A DNA stretch of 64,000 nt, taken from NCBI GenBank assembly GCA_965243545.1, contig OZ251573.1, positions 3,472,001 to 3,536,000 on the forward strand. Direction: 5' to 3'. This DNA is from CATQHW01 sp965243545. GTDB lineage: Bacteria; Spirochaetota; Spirochaetia; SZUA-6; Bin103. Below are positions 1 to 7,383 of this stretch, in pieces; positions within the stretch are counted from its first letter, which is position 1, and each line of letters opens with the position of its first letter. The translations under genes were made by a program, and so were the position numbers. Below the pieces are notes generated by a model. That model saw only the letters and a program-made list of their open reading frames with translations. It did not search any database and was not told where the DNA came from.

Positions 1-1330
1 CCATCTTGCGGACCGCCTCCGGCAGGCTCAGCAGTCCGCGCTCGCGGACGAACTCGCCGAGCACGCGGGCAAAACAGCCGAAGCTGCGCGGATGCGGGTG
101 CGGCACGTCGTAGACGCCGTCGCTGGCCACCATCATGCGCGGATGCGCGGCGGTGGCGGCGATCACCCGGTCGTGCTCCCGTACCGGCGTCTGCCACGGG
201 AACACCAGCGTCGCGGCGCCTTCCTCCTCCAGGATCAGGTCGAAGGCGAAGTCGCCGATCGGCGTGCCGGCAGCCTTCGCCAACGCGCCCAGGCGCTCGC
301 CGACGCGGCGGCCGGAGCGCGTGTAGCCGACGATCTGGTCGCCCCGGCCCAGAAAGGCGTCCAGCCACGCCACCGCGCGGCGGCGCACGCCGTCCCGCCG
401 CAGCCGCTTCACCATGGCCGGCCAGCCGCCGGGGTGCAGGTCGATCGGCAACGCCATCTCCAGATGGGTCATGCCGGCCGGGTAGAGGTACGACTCGAAC
501 GTCAGGTCGACCCCTTCGCGGTCCGCCTGCTCCAGGGCCGGTCCCGACACTTCGTCGACGCGCTCGTGGCTGACGTGCACGGGACAGCCGGACTCCTTGG
601 CCAGCTCGATCGTCTCCCGCCACGCGACCGGGCGGCCCAGGTGCGCGTACCGCTGGTGGGCGGCGTAGATGCCGCCGTGCGCGGCGGTCAGCCGACACAG
701 GCGCACCAGCTCGTCGAAAGAGGCGTTGGCGCTCGGCTGGTAGTCGAGTCCCAGGCAGAGCGCGCCGGCGCCGGCGTCAAGCCACGCGCGGACGCCGTCC
801 TCCATCGCCGCCAGCTCGCCGGCGGTGGCGTGGCGGGCGTCCCAGCCCATCGCCCGCAGGCGTACGGCGCAGTGCGGCACCTGCGGCAGGACGTTGAGCG
901 GCGTGGCGCCGGTGAACCGGTCCAGGTAGGAGTCGATGGTCGGCCAACGCGCCTCGAGCGGCGGGCCGCCGTACAGCGTTGCGGTGTAGTCGAACAGCTC
1001 CTGGCCGGCCGGCTGGTCGAGCGGCGCCCAGCCGAAGCCGTCGGGCGCTAGCAGGTTGGTGGTGATCCCCTGCCGGGCGCCCGCCAGCCGGTCGGGGCCG
1101 CCCAGCAGCGCCAGCTCGCTGTGGACGTGCGCGTCGATGAACCCCGGCGTGACCGTGAGACCGGCGGCGTCGATGGTGGCGTCGGCCGACGCGGCGCCCA
1201 GGTCGCCGATGGCGGCGATCGTATCGCCGCGCACGCCGACGTCGGCCCGGTACGCGGGGCCGCCGGTGCCGTCGACGACCGTGCCGCCGGCGATGAGCAC
1301 GGAAAATGCCGGCGCGGCGCTCACGCTCAT
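1..1330 (-). CDS. N-acyl-D-amino-acid deacylase (D-aminoacylase) family amidohydrolase, partial
   Basis: Reading frame open from ATG at 1330 to the left window edge, so the C-terminus is missing. The N-terminus is the usual amidohydrolase start (LIAGGTVVDGTG), followed by the first metal motif GFIDAHVHSE, then VHVSH and, near the edge, the SDG...HPHPRSFGCFARVLGEFVRE block typical of the family. Members hydrolyse N-acyl-D-amino acids or related amides with a zinc centre. GFIDAHVHSE has E where many members have D. It is divergent from the HNH gene at 1531, with 200 bases between. Family assignment is firm; the exact substrate is unknown. Confidence 0.85.
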   Translation of the reverse strand, partial: MSVSAAPAFSVLIAGGTVVDGTGGPAYRADVGVRGDTIAAIGDLGAASADATIDAAGLTVTPGFIDAHVHSELALLGGPDRLAGARQGITTNLLAPDGFGWAPLDQPAGQELFDYTATLYGGPPLEARWPTIDSYLDRFTGATPLNVLPQVPHCAVRLRAMGWDARHATAGELAAMEDGVRAWLDAGAGALCLGLDYQPSANASFDELVRLCRLTAAHGGIYAAHQRYAHLGRPVAWRETIELAKESGCPVHVSHERVDEVSGPALEQADREGVDLTFESYLYPAGMTHLEMALPIDLHPGGWPAMVKRLRRDGVRRRAVAWLDAFLGRGDQIVGYTRSGRRVGERLGALAKAAGTPIGDFAFDLILEEEGAATLVFPWQTPVREHDRVIAATAAHPRMMVASDGVYDVPHPHPRSFGCFARVLGEFVRERGLLSLPEAVRKM

Positions 1331-1495
1331 GGCGCGACTATGAATCCGGCGGCCGGCCGGCGCAAGGGCACGCATTGACTCATCGAAACATCCACACGAA
1401 ACGCAGAGCTGGCGCATCACCGAACATCCACGAAACGACCTGTCCGTCGGCGCGGAGATCGAAGGCGCAGATCGTCCGCAATATTCGGCCAGAAC

Positions 1496-1524
1496 TTGAC
1501 GCATTTGTTTTCTATCATTATATT
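1496..1524 (+). promoter_or_regulatory. Sigma70-like promoter, probably giving a leaderless transcript
   Basis: TTGACG at 1496-1501, a 17-base spacer, then TATATT at 1519-1524, in an AT-rich patch that stands out from the GC-rich surroundings. The ATG at 1531 lies only 6 bases beyond the -10 box, where transcription would be expected to start, and no Shine-Dalgarno sequence precedes it. Confidence 0.6.
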
Positions 1525-1530
1525 TGTACC

Positions 1531-2991
1531 ATGAATCGCACCGCTCCCGAAGCGCCGGTCACCACCACCGTTTCCGGCCTTTCCGACCGCCATCTGGTGC
1601 AACGGCTCAAGGAACTGACCGCCGTCGAACACCAGCTCGAAGTCGTGGTCATCGACCATCTGCGCGAGCTTGAGCGCCGCCGCCTGTATCTCTCCTGGGG
1701 CTTCTCCAGCCTGTTCGATTACGCCATGCGCGAACTCGGCTACAGCGAGGCCGCCGCTTGGCGCCGCCTCAAGGCGATGCGTCTGTGCGGGGAGGTCGAA
1801 GGAGCGCGCGAGCGGATGCGGGACGGCTCACTGACGCTCAACGCGGCGGCGCTGTTGCAGCACGCCTTCGATCGGCAGGAGCGTCGGCGCAAGCAGTCCC
1901 GCGGCGCGCGGGCCGGCGTCCGGACGGCGGTTGCGCCCACCGGGGCGCCGGGCGCCGGCGCTCCGACAGGCGCGCCCAGCGCACTGGCGCAGGCGGGGGA
2001 GCGGGCGGAGGAACCAAGCGCGGCGCCGGTGCTCGACTCGTCGGCGCGGCAGGCGCTGGTGGAGGAGGCGGCCGGTAAGAGCACGCGGCAGGTTGAGAAT
2101 CTGCTGGCCGGGGTGGACCCGGAGCTGACGATGCCCGTCGACCGGATACGGCCGCTTGGCGCGGGGCGATGGGAGCTCATGGCGGTGATCGGCGACGAAC
2201 GCCGGCGTGGCATGGAGCAACTCAAGGGGCTGCTGTCACACGTCGACCCGCACATGACGCTGGGGCAGCTCCTGGGGCGGGTGGTGCGGGAAGCGGTCGA
2301 GCGCCACGACCCGGCCCGCCCGCCGCGCGGCCGGCGCACCGACAGCCGGGCGCCTGCGAGCGGCGCCGACCAGACTTCGGCGCCGAAGGACACATCCGGG
2401 CCGGACGCCACAGCGGCGCATGGGAACGCCACGCCGGCGGGCGCTACGGGCGAAACTTCGGCGCCGAAGGACGCATCCGAGCCGGACGCTACGGCGGCGC
2501 ATGGGAACGCCACGCCGGCCGACCGTGCGGGTGAAACTTCGGCGCCGAAGGACTCGGCCGGGTCACACGCTACGGCGGCGCAACCGAACGCCGCGCCGGC
2601 AGGCTGCGTAACTTCGCCAGCGAAGGCGCAGGCGGACTCTGAGCACGGCCGTGACGCGGCCCGCGGTAGCGCCCGGCCTTCGGCGCCGAAGGCGGAATGC
2701 AGCCGGCAACGTCAAGCCGCGCCGCCGCAGTCCCAGGTGCGCAGCCGCGCCATCCCGATGGCAGTCAAGCGGTACGTCTGGGAGCGCGATCGGGGTTGCT
2801 GTAGCTATGTGGACCGGGCCAGCGGGCGCCGCTGCCGCTCCCGGCGGTTCCTCCAGATCGATCACATCCTTCCGTTCGCGTTCGGCGGAAGCGCCGAACC
2901 CGATAATCTCCGTCTGCTGTACGCGGCCCATCACCGCCACCGCCACGCGGACCAAGGCAGCGGGGCGGACCGCGCTGCCGCGCGCCCGTAG
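1531..2991 (+). CDS. HNH endonuclease domain protein with repeat-rich linker
   Basis: 486 aa from ATG 1531; the frame is open upstream to 1306, but the promoter at 1496-1524 supports this start. The N-terminal ~130 residues are helical (LVQRLKELTAVEHQLEVVVI, then SLFDYAMRELGYSEAAAWRR), as in a widespread HNH protein family. The middle is low-complexity and contains three 81-bp tandem repeats. The C-terminus has an HNH fold: CC...RRC, then FLQIDHILPFAFGGSAEPDN, then LLYAAHHRHR. The last motif has H where the family usually has CRAHN, so metal or substrate binding may be altered. Probably DNA-cleaving; the biological target is unknown. Convergent with the lipoprotein gene 14 bases downstream. 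Confidence 0.8.
   Translation: MNRTAPEAPVTTTVSGLSDRHLVQRLKELTAVEHQLEVVVIDHLRELERRRLYLSWGFSSLFDYAMRELGYSEAAAWRRLKAMRLCGEVEGARERMRDGSLTLNAAALLQHAFDRQERRRKQSRGARAGVRTAVAPTGAPGAGAPTGAPSALAQAGERAEEPSAAPVLDSSARQALVEEAAGKSTRQVENLLAGVDPELTMPVDRIRPLGAGRWELMAVIGDERRRGMEQLKGLLSHVDPHMTLGQLLGRVVREAVERHDPARPPRGRRTDSRAPASGADQTSAPKDTSGPDATAAHGNATPAGATGETSAPKDASEPDATAAHGNATPADRAGETSAPKDSAGSHATAAQPNAAPAGCVTSPAKAQADSEHGRDAARGSARPSAPKAECSRQRQAAPPQSQVRSRAIPMAVKRYVWERDRGCCSYVDRASGRRCRSRRFLQIDHILPFAFGGSAEPDNLRLLYAAHHRHRHADQGSGADRAAARP
2374..2616 (+). repeat. Three tandem 81-bp repeats inside the HNH gene
   Basis: Copies start at 2374, 2455 and 2536, each opening with acttcggcgccgaagga and encoding TSAPKD...DATAAHGNATPA-like 27-residue units. 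A decayed fourth start lies at 2611. The repeat keeps the frame, so linker length can vary without breaking the protein. Confidence 0.85.
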
Positions 2992-3005
2992 AATCAGTCG
3001 TCGGG

Positions 3006-3602
3006 CTACGTACCGGTCGCGCGGAGCACGAACAGGCGAAGCATGATCGGATTATCCTGTGCTTCCGCCTGCACAAGGCCGGCAAGCGCATCTCTGGACA
3101 TGCCGCCGCCGCTGAACCCTTCAACGCTGATCTTGATTGCGCCCACCCGGGCGGTAACCGCTATCGACCACAGGTGAAAGCTGAATGACGAGGCGATCCA
3201 TGAGGCGCCGCCGTCGAGCGACAACCACGGCACGATGCCGCCCCGGTCGAGTACTTCCTGAGTGATGTCGGGCCGGTCGAACTCATGCGCCCAACGATGG
3301 GTGTAGTTGCTCGTTGAGTAGGTGAAGTCGCTGGGAAAGCTGAGCGTTTTGTCGATTCTCTGTCCATGCTGCACGACGTTCTCCTGTCTCGCGGCCGGAG
3401 CCGTATCGTCGGCCTTGATGGCGATGACGATGGTATCGCCGACGATACCAGGTTGCGGCTCGGCTGCCGGCGTGGCGGGCGCACCGGGCGCGGGCGCGGC
3501 GCCAAGCGCTCCGGCTGCCGGGGCTTGGTCACAGGCGGCCAGCGCTGCCGCGAGCGAGACGGCGGCGACGGCCAGTAGAAGCGGATGCTTTTCCTTTGTC
3601 AT
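3006..3602 (-). CDS. Putative lipoprotein of unknown function
   Basis: 198 aa. The N-terminus is a lipoprotein signal: KEK, a hydrophobic stretch, then lipobox LAAC with C24 as the lipidated residue. A Pro/Ala-rich tether (about 25-50) follows, then a compact domain with many aromatic residues (FPSDFTYSTSNYTHRWAHEF; GGASWIASSFSFHLWSI). I do not recognise the domain. Probably anchored to the inner or outer membrane. The ATG at 3602 is set by the lipobox position. It has its own promoter and a likely leaderless start. Confidence 0.7.
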   Translation of the reverse strand: MTKEKHPLLLAVAAVSLAAALAACDQAPAAGALGAAPAPGAPATPAAEPQPGIVGDTIVIAIKADDTAPAARQENVVQHGQRIDKTLSFPSDFTYSTSNYTHRWAHEFDRPDITQEVLDRGGIVPWLSLDGGASWIASSFSFHLWSIAVTARVGAIKISVEGFSGGGMSRDALAGLVQAEAQDNPIMLRLFVLRATGT

Positions 3603-3609
3603 GCCGCCG

Positions 3610-3638
3610 AGAATACAACCCGTGTACTACATCGTCCA
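3610..3638 (-). promoter_or_regulatory. Candidate promoter of the lipoprotein gene, very short or no leader
   Basis: On the minus strand TGGACG (3638-3633), 17 bases, then TATTCT (3615-3610). Seven bases separate the -10 box from the ATG at 3602, and there is no Shine-Dalgarno. The geometry is the same as for the HNH gene promoter. Confidence 0.45.
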
Positions 3639-3781
3639 CCGCACACCGCCGCCAGCACCGCCCAGAACACCCACGCCGGAATCGCCGATTCATCATCGGC
3701 TTGACCGGTGCGGCCGGGGCCGGCGGCTTCGGGTAGTCCTGGAAGGGTCGTCGCCGGCGAATCTGCTCCTTGGTACGCCGT

Positions 3782-4939
3782 TTACGTCTGCGCCGGGGGG
3801 CGGCCCTGCGGCTGGCCCAGCTCGGCGGCGCGCTTGGCGAGCAGCCGGCCGCCCAGGGTCGAGGGGGAGATCACCTCGTCCACGCCCAGGAGGCGCACTT
3901 TCTCGACGTTCTCCTCGTCCTCTATGCGCACCAGAATGGCGAACCGCGCGCGCGGCAGGGAGTCGCGCAGGTGCTTGGCGTTGACCGCCACCAGCGTGTT
4001 CATGGAATCGCTGTCGAAGGTGGCGATCAGCGCCCGCGCCCGGCCGGCGCTGGCGTCGACCAGCGTCTCCCGCAACGTCGGGTCGCCCTCCAGGACTTCG
4101 TAGCCCTTGTCGCGCAGCTGCTGCACCACCTTTTCGCGGTCGTCGACGATCACCGCCACCTCGCCGCGGTCGCGCAGATCGTCGATGACGCTGGCGGCGA
4201 CGCCGCTGTACCCGCACACCACGACGTGATCGCTCATCTGCTGGAATCGCTTCACCAAGTACATCACCCCCTTGACGCGGCCTTCGACGATCGGGCCGAG
4301 CGCTACCGACACGGCCGTGATGAATAGCGTAATGCCGATCAGATACATCGACACCGCGAACCACCGCGCGTTGGCGGTGACCGGATAGACCTGCGCTACG
4401 TCGAAATCGTAGCCCAGGGTCACGAACGCCACCATCGCGAAGTAGGTGGCGTCGGACCAGCCGTCGACGCCGTGGAACTGATCCCGCAGCAGGTAGGTGC
4501 CGACGATGCCGTAGGTGAGCGCCAGCGCGATGGCGATGGCCGCCACCACCTGTCCGTAGCTGATGCGGCGCGGGGCGCGCACGGAGAACTGCCGGTGGAA
4601 CGCCAGCAGCGCGGCGATCACCAGCAGCGTCGGCAGGTGAAAGAGGATGTTCTCGCCCTGGATGACGCGCAGCGCGGTCGACGGCAAGGTTGACGCGGCC
4701 AGCAGCAGGGCGCCGCCCCACGCGCGGCGGCGGCGCTGCAGCAGACCGCGGGCCAGCAGCATGGTGAGCACGCCGAAGCAGGCGAACAGGATGCCGATGA
4801 CCTGGGCGCCGTTGTCCTCACCGTCCCCCAGGGCGTCCGGGACCAGAAACAGCCCGACGCCCAGGAACAGGAGCAGCAGGCCGTAGATTCCGACGACCAC
4901 CGCGATCACGGTCGCGGCTCGCGGCGCGCGCAACGCCAT
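3782..4939 (-). CDS. Ion-channel-like membrane protein with TrkA-N (RCK) domain
   Basis: 385 aa. Four hydrophobic segments in residues 10-113, then a two-helix channel unit (about 128-152 and 192-216) around a pore loop, then a cytoplasmic Rossmann regulator starting HVVVCGYSGVAA (238-248) with DD and D residues for nucleotide binding. The pore loop reads VTLGYDF (173-179) instead of the K+ filter TVGYGD, so potassium selectivity is uncertain. The fold resembles the Kch/MthK group of TrkA-gated channels, with an extra N-terminal four-helix part. A 179-base gap separates it from the lipoprotein gene downstream. Confidence 0.8.
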   Translation of the reverse strand: MALRAPRAATVIAVVVGIYGLLLLFLGVGLFLVPDALGDGEDNGAQVIGILFACFGVLTMLLARGLLQRRRRAWGGALLLAASTLPSTALRVIQGENILFHLPTLLVIAALLAFHRQFSVRAPRRISYGQVVAAIAIALALTYGIVGTYLLRDQFHGVDGWSDATYFAMVAFVTLGYDFDVAQVYPVTANARWFAVSMYLIGITLFITAVSVALGPIVEGRVKGVMYLVKRFQQMSDHVVVCGYSGVAASVIDDLRDRGEVAVIVDDREKVVQQLRDKGYEVLEGDPTLRETLVDASAGRARALIATFDSDSMNTLVAVNAKHLRDSLPRARFAILVRIEDEENVEKVRLLGVDEVISPSTLGGRLLAKRAAELGQPQGRPPAQT

Positions 4940-5114
4940 TTACGCCGCCGGCGCCCGGAGAACACGGCGCGCGCCGCGCGGAACGGTCGCGGCGCAGGGT
5001 GTCGTCAACGTCGGGAGGCTCCGCGCAAATCCTACCCTGCCGCGGAGCCGTTGGCATCCGGCGCCGCCGCGGCTACCTTTCGGAAGTGACCATGTCGACG
5101 CGGCTGGCGGTTCC

Positions 5115-5573
5115 GTGAAGCAGGCGGCGAAGGAAGCGCCAAGCCGCTGGACGGGCGCGATTCCGGGTTACGTGGCCAACGTCCAGCGCGTCGTGGTCGT
5201 GGCGGTGCTGGTGCTGGTGCTGGCGCTGCTCGGCTTCATGATCGTGCGGCTGGGGTGGCTGCTCGGCGTCGAGCTGTTGGGAACGCCGATCGCCGAGCTG
5301 TCGGCCGATCAGATCCTCGGCCTGTTCAGCTTCGTGCTCCTGGTGCTGATCGGCGTGGAGCTGGTCGAGGCGGTGCAGCTGTTCCTGACCGACGCGCACG
5401 TGCACGTCGAGTTCCTGATCCTGATCGCGCTGACCGCGGTGTGCCGGAAGATCATCATCCTCGACGTCGCCGGCGCGTCGGCGACCACCCTGATCGGCTT
5501 GGCCGCCCTGGTGGTGACGCTGGCCGGCGCCTACTTCCTGATCAAGGGCCGCCCGACGGCCGGCGCCGGGTAG
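5115..5573 (+). CDS. PsiE-family membrane protein
   Basis: 152 aa from a GTG start. It has four hydrophobic segments (about 24-50, 65-88, 97-115, 122-145) and the family features VELVEAVQLFL and HVHVEFLILIALTAVCRKIIIL. PsiE proteins are small inner-membrane proteins first linked to phosphate starvation; their biochemical role is unknown. An ATG at 5092 is in another frame and stops at once, which supports GTG 5115. The HAD phosphatase follows after 24 bases, likely in the same transcript. Confidence 0.8.
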   Translation: MKQAAKEAPSRWTGAIPGYVANVQRVVVVAVLVLVLALLGFMIVRLGWLLGVELLGTPIAELSADQILGLFSFVLLVLIGVELVEAVQLFLTDAHVHVEFLILIALTAVCRKIIILDVAGASATTLIGLAALVVTLAGAYFLIKGRPTAGAG

Positions 5574-5597
5574 GGCGTCAAGGATCACGTTTCGGCT

Positions 5598-6317
5598 ATG
5601 GCAATGACTACGCTCCCGCGCGCCATGCTGATCGACCTGGACGACACGCTGCTGGCTTCCAGCGCGGCCGGCCGCCAGGCGATGACGGTCGTGGCCGATC
5701 GGCTGGCCGCCGGCGCCGGACTCCCGCCGGCCCCGGTGCGCGCGGCGCTGCAGGAGGCCGGAACGTGGTTCTGGTCGGACCCGGAACGCCGCGCGCAGGC
5801 GCGCATGGACCAGGCCGGGGCGCGGGCGCGGATCGTCGAGCGCGCGCTGGCCGCGCTGGGGGTGACCGCGCCGGTCGACGCGGAGGCGCTCGGCCGGCTG
5901 TTCGTATCCGAGCGGCTGCGCGTCCTGGAGCCGATCCCGGGCGCGATGGAGGCGGTCGCCGAGCTGCGGCGCCGCGGCGTCAGGCTGGCGCTGGTCACCA
6001 ACGGCAGCGCCGCCGATCAACGCGCCAAGATCGGCCGGCACGCCGTGGACGGCCGCTTCGACGCGGTGCTGGTCGAAGGCGAAGTCGGCTTCGGCAAGCC
6101 CGACCCGCGCATCTTCCGCATGGCCCTGGAGCGGTTGGGAGTGAGCGCCGCAGACGCCTGGATGGTCGGCGACGACGTGCCGTGGGACATCGCCGGCGCG
6201 CAGGCGGCCGGCATCTACGCGGTCTGGGCGCGCGGCCACGCAACGTCGGGCGCCGCCGGCGACGGGACCGTGCGGCCGGACCGGACCGTCGCCACCATCG
6301 CCGAGCTGCTGGCCTGA
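5598..6317 (+). CDS. HAD-superfamily hydrolase (HAD-IA type)
   Basis: 239 aa. The HAD motifs are present in order: I DLDDTL (13-18, nucleophile D13), II TNGS (134-137), III K in GFGKPDP, and IV GDDVPWD. A helical cap lies between motifs I and II. Such enzymes are cytoplasmic phosphatases of small phosphorylated metabolites; the YjjG/nucleotidase branch is the nearest guess. The substrate cannot be set from sequence. It sits between psiE-like and the ABC operon, on the same strand as both. Confidence 0.85.
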   Translation: MAMTTLPRAMLIDLDDTLLASSAAGRQAMTVVADRLAAGAGLPPAPVRAALQEAGTWFWSDPERRAQARMDQAGARARIVERALAALGVTAPVDAEALGRLFVSERLRVLEPIPGAMEAVAELRRRGVRLALVTNGSAADQRAKIGRHAVDGRFDAVLVEGEVGFGKPDPRIFRMALERLGVSAADAWMVGDDVPWDIAGAQAAGIYAVWARGHATSGAAGDGTVRPDRTVATIAELLA

Positions 6318-6369
6318 CCGGGATGGGGTAGCCGGCCGCCGGCCGCAGTATTATCTTGCCGTCGGTCCC

Positions 6370-7383
6370 ATGGTCGAAGTCACGGCACTGGGTAAGTCGT
6401 ACGGTTCGGTGCGCGCGCTTGACGACGTGCGCTTCTCCATCGCGTCTGGGGAGATAGTGGGCCTGCTCGGCCCCAACGGCGCCGGCAAGACGACTGTGCT
6501 CAAGATACTCACCGGCTACCTGCAGCCGGATCACGGCGCCGTCACGGTCGACGGTCTGGACGTGCTCACCGACACCCTGGCGGTCCGGCAGCGCATCGGC
6601 TACCTGCCGGAAAACGCGCCGCTCTACCCGGAGCTCACCGTCCAGTCGTACCTGCGCCACGTCGCCGAGCTGCGGCGGTTGGCCCCCGCGGAAGCGCGCG
6701 AGCGCATAGCCGCGGCCCTGGCGGAGACCGGACTGCTCGACCAGATGACCCGGCCGATCGGCGAGCTGAGCAAGGGCTACCGGCAGCGCGTCGGGCTGGC
6801 GCAGGCGATCCTTCATCGGCCCCGGCTGCTGATCCTGGATGAGCCGAGCGTGGGGCTCGACCCCACGCAGATCGTGCAGATGCGCCGCCTCATCCGCGAA
6901 CTGGCCCGGCAGAGCACGGTGCTGTTCTCCACCCACATCCTGTCGGAGGTGGAGGCGCTCTGCGACCGCGCGGTGATCATCATGCAGGGACGCATCCGCG
7001 CCGACGCCGACCTGGAGACGCTCGCCGCCGGCAGCGCGGTGCTGCTGACGCTGGCCGCCCCGGCGCCGGACGCGCGTGAGCGGCTGCTGGCGCTTCCCGA
7101 AGTGGCGGCGGTGGAGCGGGAGCCGGGCCGCCGGGAAGGCGTCCAATACCGGATCACGGCCGCGCGGACCCGGATGCGGTCCGGCCGCACCGCATCCGGG
7201 TCCGCGGGCGAGGCGCCGGTCGAAGCGCTCGGCCGCGCGGTGTTCGACGCGGCCGCCGCCGGCCGCTGGCCGGTGACCGAGCTCCGCCACGAGCGGCGCA
7301 CGCTGGAGATGGTGTTCGACGCGCTCGCCAGCGGCGCCGACTCCGGCGCGGACGCCGGCGCTGACGGGGAGGACGGCCCATGA
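6370..7383 (+). CDS. ABC transporter ATP-binding protein, GldA-like
   Basis: 337 aa. Walker A GPNGAGKTT (34-42), signature LSKGYRQR, Walker B LLILDEPSVGLDP and switch histidine in STHILSEVE. The C-terminal extension is the one seen in GldA/NatA-type exporters. It overlaps the next gene by ATGA (7380-7383), which encodes its permease. A TATTAT box at 6349-6354 leaves only a short leader, and there is no clear ribosome site. It likely drives the membrane complex of the next two genes; despite the name, such operons occur in bacteria that do not glide. Confidence 0.9.
   Translation: MVEVTALGKSYGSVRALDDVRFSIASGEIVGLLGPNGAGKTTVLKILTGYLQPDHGAVTVDGLDVLTDTLAVRQRIGYLPENAPLYPELTVQSYLRHVAELRRLAPAEARERIAAALAETGLLDQMTRPIGELSKGYRQRVGLAQAILHRPRLLILDEPSVGLDPTQIVQMRRLIRELARQSTVLFSTHILSEVEALCDRAVIIMQGRIRADADLETLAAGSAVLLTLAAPAPDARERLLALPEVAAVEREPGRREGVQYRITAARTRMRSGRTASGSAGEAPVEALGRAVFDAAAAGRWPVTELRHERRTLEMVFDALASGADSGADAGADGEDGP

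Noticed and set aside
92..1378. Plus-strand open frames over the first 1.3 kb
   Set aside because: They are shadows of the minus-strand D-aminoacylase frame, which shows clear family motifs.
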